From Roseiarcus sp963775575 (lineage in GTDB: Bacteria; Pseudomonadota; Alphaproteobacteria; Rhizobiales; Beijerinckiaceae): a stretch of 64,000 nucleotides of DNA. This document shows positions 7,599 to 14,932 of the stretch, piece by piece. The notes beneath the pieces are model-generated. The model saw only the letters and a program-made list of their open reading frames with translations. It had not been told where the DNA came from and searched no databases. The stretch lies in contig CAVZJG010000002.1 of assembly GCA_963775575.1 (NCBI GenBank), positions 2,108,001 to 2,172,000 on the forward strand, given 5' to 3'. The translations under genes were made by a program, and so were the position numbers. Within the stretch, counting starts at the first letter, position 1. Every line of letters starts with the position of its first letter.

Positions 7599-8642
7599 AT
7601 GAAAGCCCTGGTCAAACAGAAGGCGGAACCCGGCCTGTGGCTGCTCGATCAGCCGGTCCCGCCGATCGGGCCGGACGACGTGCTGGTGAAGGTGCATAAG
7701 ACCGGCGTCTGCGGCACCGATCTGCATATCTTCAACTGGGACCAATGGGCGCAGAAGACGATCCCGACGCCGATGACGATCGGCCACGAATACGCCGGCG
7801 AAATCGTCGAGATCGGCGCCAACGTGCGGCGCCTGAAGCTCGGCCAGCGCGTTTCGGGCGAGGGCCACGTGATCGGCATGAGGAGCCGCGCCGCGCGCGG
7901 CGGGCGCTATCATCTCGATCCCGAGACGCGCGGCATCGGCGTCGACATCCCCGGCGCCTTCGCCGAGTTCGTGCGGGTGCCGGCGTTCAACATCGTGCCG
8001 TTGCCCGACGACGTCGACGACGAGCTCGGCGCGATCCTCGATCCCTTGGGCAACGCCGTCCACACGGCGCTGTCGTTCGATCTCGTCGGCGAGGACGTGC
8101 TGGTCACCGGCGCCGGGCCGATCGGGATCATGGCGGCGGCGGTGGCGCGCCACGTCGGCGCCCGCCACGTCGTCGTCACCGATATCAATCCGCGCCGCCT
8201 CGCGCTCGCTGCGGAAGTCGCCGACGTCACGCCCGTCGACGTGTCGCGCCAGGACCTGCGCGCGGTGATGGGCGAGCTCAAGATGGCGGAGGGCTTCGAC
8301 GTCGGCCTCGAGATGAGCGGCGCGCCGGCCGCCTTCGATCAACTGTTCAATTCGGTCGTCACCGGCGGCCGCCTCGCGCTGCTCGGCCTGCCGTCCAAGC
8401 CGACCCTGGTCGACTGGAACAAGGTCATCTTCAAGCAGCTCACCATCAAAGGGATCTATGGGCGCGAAATGTTCGAGACCTGGCACAAGATGATCGCCAT
8501 GCTGCAGAGCGGCCTGAACGTGCGCAAGGTCGTCACCCATCGCCTGCCCGCCACAGACTTCCTTTCAGGCTTCGAGACGATGCGGCGCGGCGAATGCGGC
8601 AAGATCGTGCTCGACTGGACGGGGATCGGCGAGACGCCATGA
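7599..8642 (+). CDS. tdh: L-threonine 3-dehydrogenase
   Basis: Oxidises L-threonine to 2-amino-3-ketobutyrate with NAD+. It is a 347-residue zinc-type medium-chain dehydrogenase. The catalytic zinc ligands are Cys near residue 38 (TGVCGTDLH) and the His-Glu of GHEYAG near 62; the Rossmann fold starts at VLVTGAGPIGIMAAAVA. In Escherichia coli Tdh a structural zinc is held by four cysteines after SGEGH; here the segment reads VIGMRSRAARGGRYHLD, so all four are replaced and a second zinc is unlikely. I recall similar sequences from other rhizobia. The gene follows kbl closely and overlaps the next gene by ATGA. Confidence 0.95.
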   Translation: MKALVKQKAEPGLWLLDQPVPPIGPDDVLVKVHKTGVCGTDLHIFNWDQWAQKTIPTPMTIGHEYAGEIVEIGANVRRLKLGQRVSGEGHVIGMRSRAARGGRYHLDPETRGIGVDIPGAFAEFVRVPAFNIVPLPDDVDDELGAILDPLGNAVHTALSFDLVGEDVLVTGAGPIGIMAAAVARHVGARHVVVTDINPRRLALAAEVADVTPVDVSRQDLRAVMGELKMAEGFDVGLEMSGAPAAFDQLFNSVVTGGRLALLGLPSKPTLVDWNKVIFKQLTIKGIYGREMFETWHKMIAMLQSGLNVRKVVTHRLPATDFLSGFETMRRGECGKIVLDWTGIGETP

Positions 8643-9241
8643 GCGATGCGCCTCGTTCCGCGCCGCGCGCCTGTGGCCCCGACGCCGCGGCGGGCTTCGT
8701 CTTGCGCGCTTTGCGCGTCGAGGACGCGGGCGCGGCGGCGGCGATCGTTCGCGCGGCCTTCGCCGCGCAGAGCCGCCCGACCGATCCGCCGTCTTCGGCG
8801 CTAGGCGAAACGACGGCGAGCGTTTCCGCCAAGCTCGCCGAGGGCGGCGGCGCCGGCGCTGAGGCCGGCGGCGCGCTGGTCGGCGTCGTGCTGTGGGCAG
8901 AGAAGAACGGCGCGCTCACTATCGGCCGCGTCTCGGCGCTGCCGGCCTCGCGCGGGCAGGGAATCGCGCGCGCTCTGCTCGCGGCGGGCGAAGCGGAAGC
9001 GCGCCGCCGCGGCCTTGCGCGGATGACTTTGCGCGTGCGCCTCGCGCTCGACGAAAACCAGCGGCTGTTCGCCGGCTGCGGCTTCGCAGCCGTTCGCCAA
9101 GGCGCCCATCCCGGCTATGCAGCGGCGACGTTCGTCGTGATGGAGAAGGCGCTGGGGCAGGGGCGGAAAAATCGGACGGGCGTCGCCGAGCCGGCGCACG
9201 AGGGCGTTCGGCTCCAAATCGTCGCGCCGGAGGGTCGTTAG
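8639..9241 (+). CDS. GNAT family N-acetyltransferase
   Basis: The ATG overlaps the tdh stop codon (ATGA), so translation is probably coupled and the gene belongs to the kbl-tdh operon. The 200-residue product has the GNAT fold: VLRALRVEDAGAAAAIVRAAF near residue 20, the acetyl-CoA pyrophosphate loop VSALPASRGQGIARALL near 94-110, and NQRLFAGCGFAAVRQG near 140. The substrate cannot be read from the sequence. About 25 residues beyond the conserved fold are polar and probably disordered. Confidence 0.85.
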   Translation: MSDAPRSAPRACGPDAAAGFVLRALRVEDAGAAAAIVRAAFAAQSRPTDPPSSALGETTASVSAKLAEGGGAGAEAGGALVGVVLWAEKNGALTIGRVSALPASRGQGIARALLAAGEAEARRRGLARMTLRVRLALDENQRLFAGCGFAAVRQGAHPGYAAATFVVMEKALGQGRKNRTGVAEPAHEGVRLQIVAPEGR

Positions 9242-9301
9242 CCCTTACCCGAGAGAGCGGCCGCGCGAAGGATGCGCGGAAGTCGTCGTCTGGCGCATTC
9301 G

Positions 9302-9478
9302 TCAGTTATAGTGATCGAGGACGCGAAGCAGTTCGTCGATCCCGACCCACTGATTGAATTGCTCGACATAAGAAGTTCCGATCCCGCAATGGGTTTGGAA
9401 ATAGGCGTTCATGACGAGCGCGATCATCGCCACGATGAAGAGACGATTGATCGTAAAGGAGATCGCCGTCTTCAGCAT
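9302..9478 (-). CDS. Small membrane protein, 58 residues
   Basis: Starting at ATG 9478, the product MLKTAISFTINRLFIVAMIA... has one strong hydrophobic helix (about residues 8-27) followed by a soluble tail rich in aromatic residues. The start codon lies inside the last codons of the PilZ gene (7-base overlap), which argues for translational coupling. I recognise no family; possibly a membrane partner of the c-di-GMP-binding protein. It is below the size at which many gene callers report, but the start overlap and sensible hydropathy support it. Confidence 0.5.
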   Translation of the reverse strand: MLKTAISFTINRLFIVAMIALVMNAYFQTHCGIGTSYVEQFNQWVGIDELLRVLDHYN

Positions 9479-9831
9479 GTCGGTTCGCTGAGTTGAGCGA
9501 GGCGTCTGGCGAGGGCGTCGCGCTCCGATTGAAGTCTTCTGATTTTTCGCGCGGTCGCTAGCGAGACGACCGAGCCGTCGTCGGACGGCAGAAACAAGAC
9601 GCCGGCTTCCGTCTCCCGCCGCCACACGATGCGAGCGCGACGACTGTCGCCCTTCTGGAAAATGGTGAAGTCGAATTCGCTTGGCGCCGTCATCGGGCCG
9701 GAGAAAACGATCTTCGCGCCGTCTCGAGACAAGTTCCGCACCAAGCAGTCGGCGGTGGAGCGCTGGTCGTTGAAGGCGGCCTGACCGCAAAGGCACGTGC
9801 GGCCTCTGTGAGCCTTGCGTCGTTCCTCCAT
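9472..9831 (-). CDS. PilZ domain protein
   Basis: A 119-residue protein when started at ATG 9831 (MEERRKAHRGRTCLCGQAAF). It has the PilZ layout: an N-terminal RRKAHR arginine motif for c-di-GMP, then DCLVRNLSRDGAKIVF, equivalent to the D/NxSxxG motif (here NLSRDG), and a beta-barrel with RRARIVWRRETEAGVLF. A short coiled coil follows (ARKIRRLQSERDALARRLAQL). Upstream in-frame codons to 9903 look spurious. PilZ proteins bind c-di-GMP and act through partners; the overlapping small membrane gene could be one. The GGDEF-EAL protein at 44.9-47.9 kb is the only cyclic-di-GMP enzyme candidate in this window. Confidence 0.8.
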   Translation of the reverse strand: MEERRKAHRGRTCLCGQAAFNDQRSTADCLVRNLSRDGAKIVFSGPMTAPSEFDFTIFQKGDSRRARIVWRRETEAGVLFLPSDDGSVVSLATARKIRRLQSERDALARRLAQLSEPTC

Positions 9832-10172
9832 GCGAATCCCCCATCGGCACAACGGGCAACCAGCAGGCGTCACGCCGCAAACAACAGGCCAGGACGACTT
9901 CATGTTGGAGACGCGTTAAGCGCCCGGTAACCAGCGCGAAGCGAAAAACGCCTTTGACTCATGAACTTATGGCCAGCGCTGAAGACGCTTCTCGTCAAGC
10001 GCAAGAGCGTCCGCCGGATATCCGTCCCTATTCGTTGTGTCCGAAAGGTGGATCAATCTTCTGCGGCTGCTCGTCAAATTGGCGCAGTTCCGCAATTCTC
10101 GAGCGCCGGCGTCGTCACGTCGGCCGCCGATCTCCTCTGGCGTTCGTTAATGAAATTCGCCGCGGCGCGTCG

Positions 10173-11501
10173 CTACGGCGTCGAGGACGCCGGCGTCGAC
10201 TTGGCCAGCGCATGGAGGGCGGCGATGCGCACGTCGGCGGAGGCCTGCGGGCCGGGCGCGGCGAGCGCGGCGCTGCGCTTGGGCGGCAGCGGCACGTCGG
10301 AGGGAATCGGCTGCTCCGGTTCGAATACGCGAATCGCCGGGCTGTCGGCGCCCATCCCGAACCACTTCTTGACCATGTTCTGCCCGCTGTCGGCGACGCC
10401 GCCGACGAATGCGAACGGCGAGGGCGGGGCGGCGGCCGGGACCGTCGTCGCCGCGGCGACCGCGGCGGGCGCCGGCGGCGCGGCGTTGACGACCTTCACC
10501 GCCGCGGGAATCGGCTTGCCCGACGGGTCGAGCGCGATCTCGGTCGGCCCGATCGCCAGCGCGTCGGGATCGCTGACGTCCAAGTCGCGACCGGCGAAGG
10601 CGGCGTTCTGTCCGCCGTCCTGATAGACGATGCGCACCGGCTTGACGCCCTTGGCGACGAGCGCGGCGACCGCGGCTTGGTCGGCCTCTTCCTTGGCCGC
10701 GACATCGGCCTCGACCTGATCGTCGCGTTGCAGCGTCGGGCACGGCCGGCTCGGATCGACGTCGCCGTCCGCGCTGGCGCCGAAGACATAATGCTTGCCG
10801 CAGACCAGCACGGAAGGCTCGTTCTTGGTCACCTCGAAGTGATCGGCGCCGTTCTTCAGCTCTTTCCAGAAGTCGATGTTGGGATCGAGCCGGTGCTTGG
10901 CGAGGTTCTCGGCGGTCATGCGGAAGGGATAGGACTGCATCTGGATCGCGCTCTCGCCGCCGTTGAACGCCTCGCGCGCGATGGCGTAGATCTCGCCGAC
11001 CTGCGCGTCGGTCATCGAGAAGCAGCCCGCCGACGAACAGACGCCGTGCACCATGATGGCGCCGCCGGTGCGCCCCAACGCGCGATCGTAGGCGTTGGGA
11101 TAGCCGACGTTGAAGGAAAGATAATAGTTCGAGTTCGGGTTCATCTGCCCGGGCGTGATGGCATAGAAGCCCTCGGGCACCTGCATGTCCCCCTGGCGAG
11201 TCTTGGGGCCGAGCTGGCCCGACCAGCGGCACATCGGATAGGTCTTCAGCAGCGCGTACTGACCGTCCGAGTTCACCTTCCAGATTTCGAACTCGGCTTC
11301 CTGCTTGTAGGTGCGGATGAGGACCGGCGCGGACGGCGTCGTCCCGATCTTGTCCATCAGCGTCAGCGTGTCGTTGGGTATCGGCCGCAACGAGCGTTCG
11401 GACCCCGGCTCGAGCGCGTCCTCGCACCCCGCCGCCAGCGCGCCCGCCGCGATGGCGAAGCTCAGCGCCCATAACCACTTTCGCCGATAATTCAACGTCA
11501 T
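10173..11501 (-). CDS. YafK-like L,D-transpeptidase-fold lipoprotein
   Basis: A 442-residue envelope protein starting at MTLNYRRKW. A hydrophobic signal ending in LAAG|C (about residue 25) marks a lipoprotein. The YkuD-type catalytic region IMVHGVCSSAGCFSMTD lies near residue 170; the Cys in SSAGC is the expected nucleophile. The Ser-Met after GCF, where classical transpeptidases have Arg, matches the YafK/COG3034 branch, whose E. coli member acts on murein-lipoprotein links. After about residue 250 the sequence becomes Ala/Pro-rich with low complexity and probably spans the periplasm. A longer reading from 11561 adds 20 unlikely residues. A large frame on the plus strand (9954-11474) is its shadow. 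Confidence 0.88.
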   Translation of the reverse strand: MTLNYRRKWLWALSFAIAAGALAAGCEDALEPGSERSLRPIPNDTLTLMDKIGTTPSAPVLIRTYKQEAEFEIWKVNSDGQYALLKTYPMCRWSGQLGPKTRQGDMQVPEGFYAITPGQMNPNSNYYLSFNVGYPNAYDRALGRTGGAIMVHGVCSSAGCFSMTDAQVGEIYAIAREAFNGGESAIQMQSYPFRMTAENLAKHRLDPNIDFWKELKNGADHFEVTKNEPSVLVCGKHYVFGASADGDVDPSRPCPTLQRDDQVEADVAAKEEADQAAVAALVAKGVKPVRIVYQDGGQNAAFAGRDLDVSDPDALAIGPTEIALDPSGKPIPAAVKVVNAAPPAPAAVAAATTVPAAAPPSPFAFVGGVADSGQNMVKKWFGMGADSPAIRVFEPEQPIPSDVPLPPKRSAALAAPGPQASADVRIAALHALAKSTPASSTP

Positions 11502-11656
11502 CGCTTCCTCAGCTCGTCGACGTTCGTTAGCCGATCGCGGCGAAAAAGTCCATGCGGCCAATTAAGCGCGCGCAACCTTTCCGCGGCCTTACCGGTTGCG
11601 CCGGCGACGAAGCTCGGCCTTCGAGCCTTGACCGGCGCCCGCCGAATGAGGCCTAG

Positions 11657-12261
11657 TTCGTCGCGGCGGCCGTGATCCTGGCCTCGCACTCGCTGATCGG
11701 CCACAAGGAATACCGCTTCATCTATCCCGCGATCCTGTTGCTGGTTCTCTCGTCGGGCCTCGGTCTGGCGCAGTTGACGGCGTGGGCGATCGAGGCGCTC
11801 GCTCGGCAGCGGCCAGGAGCGCGATTGAGCGGCTTCGTGTGCAGCGCGGTGGCGCTCGGCTTTCCCGTGCTGGTCAGCCTCGGAGAATCGACGAGCCCCG
11901 CCTACCAGGAGCTTTGGACCCGCGGCCGCGCGGCGTTGCGCGGCGCCGATTTCATCGCTCGGCTGCCTTTCGTCTGCGGCATCGGCTCTTTCGGCCTGCA
12001 TTGGACCCAAAGCGCCGGCTACGCCCATTTTCACCACCGCGTCCCGGCTTACTGGCCGGAGAACGACGAGCGGCTGTTCCGAAAAACCAAGCCGGCTTTC
12101 AACGTTCTGCTCTACTCGCGGCGACCGGCGGGGGGAAGGAATTTGTCGACGCTTCATGCGTCGAGGGCGTTTGCGTCGCAATTCGCCGCGGCCCTTGCGT
12201 CGCCATGCCGGCGCGCTGGAGAAATCTGCCGGGACCCGCGATCGCAGGGCTCTCGCCTTGA
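11657..12261 (+). pseudogene. Alg9-type (GT22) mannosyltransferase remnant, 5'-truncated and frameshifted
   Basis: The frame opens after a TAG at 11654 directly into FVAAVILASHSLIGHKEYRF, a motif normally deep inside GT22 membrane glycosyltransferases (Alg9/PIG-B like), so the first several hundred residues are missing. The reading continues through membrane segments to LLYSRRPAGG, then a run of six Gs at 12130-12135 has apparently lost one G: adding it restores KEFVDASCVEGVCVAIRRG, a Cys-rich tail I recall from these enzymes, ending at 12261. Without the correction the frame runs on to 12361 across the end of accA with no family resemblance. No ribosome site precedes the GTG at 11672. I regard it as a decayed gene. 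Confidence 0.7.
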
Positions 12262-12286
12262 TGCGATCGGCTCGGCGGCCGGCGGT

Positions 12287-13240
12287 TCAGATCTTGCGCC
12301 CGATGCCGAGGAACTTCGTTGCCCGCGATTCGCGCAATTCGTCGCGCGACATGTTGCCTAAGGAGTCGAGCGCGGCGCCGATGGCGCGTCCGGTCGCTGC
12401 GATCGCCGCTTCGGGATCGCGGTGGGCGCCGCCGATGGGCTCGGGCACGATCGCGTCGATGACGCCGAACTTCAACAAATCCTGCGCGGTGATCTTCATG
12501 CTCATCGCCGCATCCTGGGCGCGCGAGGAATCGCGCCACAGGATCGATGCGGCGGCTTCGGGGGAGGCGACGGTGTAAATGGAATGCTCGAGCATCAGCA
12601 CCTTGTTGCAGGCGGCGATCGCCAGCGCGCCGCCCGAGCCGCCTTCGCCGACGACGATCGCGACGTTGGGCGCCCCCAGCGCCAGGCTCATGTCGGTCGC
12701 GCGCGCGATCGCCTCCGCTTGGCCGCGCTCCTCGGCGTCGACGCCCGGCCAGGCGCCGGCGGTGTCCACCAGCGCGACGACCGGCAGGCCGAAGCGGTCG
12801 GCGAGCTCCATCAGGCGCGCCGCCTTACGATAGCCCTCGGGGCGCGCCATGCCGAAATTGTGGCGCAGACGGCTCGCGGTGTCGTCGCCCTTTTCGTGTC
12901 CGATGAGGCAGATCGGGCTCCCACGAAAGCGTCCAAATCCGCCCACGATCGCCGCGTCCTCGGCGAACTTGCGGTCGCCGGAGAGCGGGGTGAAGTCTTT
13001 GATGAGGCCCTTGACGTAATCGCAGAAGTGCGGCCGGCTCGGCACGCGCGCCACCTCCGTCTTCTGCCAGGGCGTCAGCGCCGAATAGAGATCGGCCAGA
13101 ACCTTGAGGGATCTTGCCTCGAGCCTTGCGACTTCCTCGCCGATGGCCGGGACCTCGCCCTTGGCGGCGAGCGCGCGCAACTCGTCAATGCGCGCGTCGA
13201 TTTCGGCCACGGGCGTTTCGAAGCTCAAGTAGGTGCGCAT
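12287..13240 (-). CDS. accA: Acetyl-CoA carboxylase carboxyltransferase subunit alpha
   Basis: Transfers the carboxyl group from biotin to acetyl-CoA, with AccD, in the first step of fatty acid synthesis. The 317-residue length is normal. The N-terminal helical hairpin (FETPVAEIDARIDELRALA) is followed by the crotonase-fold domain with LVDTAGAWPGVDAEERGQAE, GEGGSGGALAIAACNKVLML and SIYTVASPEAAASILWRD, all close to the family pattern. It stands alone on the minus strand; the pseudogene ends 25 bases from its stop on the opposite strand. Confidence 0.97.
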   Translation of the reverse strand: MRTYLSFETPVAEIDARIDELRALAAKGEVPAIGEEVARLEARSLKVLADLYSALTPWQKTEVARVPSRPHFCDYVKGLIKDFTPLSGDRKFAEDAAIVGGFGRFRGSPICLIGHEKGDDTASRLRHNFGMARPEGYRKAARLMELADRFGLPVVALVDTAGAWPGVDAEERGQAEAIARATDMSLALGAPNVAIVVGEGGSGGALAIAACNKVLMLEHSIYTVASPEAAASILWRDSSRAQDAAMSMKITAQDLLKFGVIDAIVPEPIGGAHRDPEAAIAATGRAIGAALDSLGNMSRDELRESRATKFLGIGRKI

Positions 13241-13526
13241 AAGACCTTACGGCGGACGCGCCCTTGGACGAGGGCGCGCGAAACTGGCGATAAGCGCCGG
13301 CGAAGTCAAGGAGGCGCACGGGTTCACATCATGTGAGACGCGGGGCCTCGAAATTGAGAGCTTGGAGATAGGCGCTGACGTTTCGCCGCCGAAGCCAGGG
13401 ATCGGAGCGTGTCGCCAGCGGGTGGGGCCTTTCGGCAGAGCGTTTCGATCGCGCGAACCGATTACGGCGATCGTCGGCGGACGGCGCCCATCACGGCGCC
13501 CATCTCGACCCGACGACGATCGGCGT

Positions 13527-14051
13527 TCACAAACCGAAGCCGAAATTGACGCCGAACTCTTCGATGCCTGGATTGATTCGACCTATGCCGGCATTGGACC
13601 GGTGCTCGATGTATGCGGACACTCTCCACTGGCCCACCTGCACAAGTCCAAACTCAAATTGGCTGCGAAACTCGACGGAGCTGCCGAGGTTGATGTGCCC
13701 GGATTGATATACGCCGGGCAAAAAATTCGCGCCCATGAAAATCGCTTTGTCGCCGCCGATCGCCCAATACTTGTCATAATTGAAGCCGGCGCCCGCCCAT
13801 AAATCTCCACGCGCGGACCCGGAAACGGCGATGCGAGGATTGAAGGAATTCCACGAAAGCCCGCCATAGATATATTCGGCGCGAAAGTCCGGATAATACA
13901 TTTCTCTTGTGCTCAGTTTCATCAATTCCCCGCCGCCGAGAATCGCGTAAGATTGGGAATCGAGCTTGGCCAACGTCGTCGGCTCAATCGAGTCCGGGAG
14001 CAGAAGCATCCCCCCAAAGGCCGGAAGCAGAATAAAAATCGGCGAAACCAT
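13527..14051 (-). CDS. PagL-like lipid A 3-O-deacylase (acyloxyacyl hydrolase)
   Basis: An outer-membrane beta-barrel enzyme that removes the 3-O acyl chain of lipid A. I start at ATG 14051 (MVSPIFILL), because GAGGGGG lies 6 bases upstream; an ATG six codons earlier overlaps that site. The first about 20 residues form a signal peptide. The middle has alternating aromatic strands (YIYGGLSWNSF, WAGAGFNYDKYW). The C-terminus has AYIEHRSNAG followed by NPGIEEFGVNFGFGL: the H-x-S pair and downstream Glu match the PagL catalytic triad. At 174 residues it fits the family. Its base composition and the upstream AT-rich leader look lower in GC than the neighbours, which hints at acquisition. Confidence 0.72.
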   Translation of the reverse strand: MVSPIFILLPAFGGMLLLPDSIEPTTLAKLDSQSYAILGGGELMKLSTREMYYPDFRAEYIYGGLSWNSFNPRIAVSGSARGDLWAGAGFNYDKYWAIGGDKAIFMGANFLPGVYQSGHINLGSSVEFRSQFEFGLVQVGQWRVSAYIEHRSNAGIGRINPGIEEFGVNFGFGL

Positions 14052-14709
14052 TCTGATCCCCCTCGTCAAAACAAAATACTTTTATGTTTATCGTCCCCTG
14101 AGCGAACGGCGGCTGTTGTTGGGTATAGGTTTTAGAGGCTGATTCAGTTCTTCGTCGGCTTTATTCTCACGTCAAGGTTTTGATGTTGATCGAACGTCAC
14201 ACCATGATGACCACGCTTCTCAACGCACAAGACAGACGTTCGGCGGACATTCGAACTCGCCCGGCGGCGCTATTTGGATGCAACGCGGCGTCACAACAGC
14301 GCAATATTCGCGCAACTGTCGTCACGACCAGCGCCGTCCCCAAAAAACCGCATGCCGACGCCGCCGACGCAGCGCCGAAGCGCACGCTCCCTTCATACGA
14401 AATTCATCGACGGTCTTCAAGACGGCTACGGCAGATTCGCAAGTTATTTTCGGGAAAGCGAGCGGCCGGCGCGAAGCTGGGGCGATCCCCTTGCCTGTCT
14501 TCGGCGACGGCGCGCTCGGTCGAAGCGTTTGCGGCGCAAGATCGCGGTCAAACGGTTCGGGGCGCGGCCGGCCGCCATGGCCGGCCCGCGGCGCGACGAC
14601 GCCCGGGATCGACCGAGACGAAAAGGCGGAGCCGCGCGGTCGCCGCCGGGCAATTCCTTCGTCCGTCTCGTCACAAAGCCAAATGCCGGAAACACGATTG
14701 CTTTGCCGT
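14052..14709. other. Non-coding stretch between pagL-like gene and tRNA-Arg
   Basis: The first 50 bases are AT-rich (around 14068-14100) and probably hold the promoter of the leftward PagL-like gene. The remainder has several overlapping open frames on both strands (for example 14180-14731 and 14322-14858), but all are rich in Arg/Ser/Pro, none has a convincing ribosome site, and several run into the tRNA gene. I see no gene here. Confidence 0.55.
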
Positions 14710-14786
14710 TGGCGCGCCCGGAGAGGCTTGAACTCCCAACCCTCGGTTTCGAAGACCGATACTCTATCCAGTTGAGCTACGGGCGC
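14710..14786 (-). tRNA. tRNA-Arg (anticodon TCG)
   Basis: Read on the minus strand the sequence starts GCGCCCG, pairs with CGGGCGC at the 3' end, has discriminator G and an encoded CCA. The D arm is GCTC-AACTGGATA-GAGT, the anticodon arm TCGGT-CTTCGAA-ACCGA gives anticodon TCG (reads CGA/CGG Arg codons), and the T arm is GGGAG-TTCAAGC-CTCTC. All four stems form. The gene stands alone. Confidence 0.95.
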
Positions 14787-14932
14787 GCTGACGAGATTCG
14801 CCATAGCACGGCTCGTCCGCCGCTTGAAGCCTCGCGCCGGTGTTCGTTGATTCGCCACAGAATCGGCCGCATAGTGCCAGCGAATGACGCATGGCTCTCG
14901 GCGTGAAGCGTCGCATCGCGAGGACGGATGGA

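Noticed and set aside
6435..8540. 701-codon minus-strand frame
   Set aside because: Antisense shadow of kbl-tdh; long open shadows are normal in GC-rich DNA.
9954..11474. 506-codon plus-strand frame
   Set aside because: It is antisense to the YafK-like lipoprotein gene, has Arg/Gly-rich composition, and no ribosome site.
14322..14858. 178-codon minus-strand frame containing APVAQLDRVSVFETEGWEF
   Set aside because: This is the translated tRNA-Arg gene, a well-known false-protein pattern; the rest is Arg/Pro-rich.
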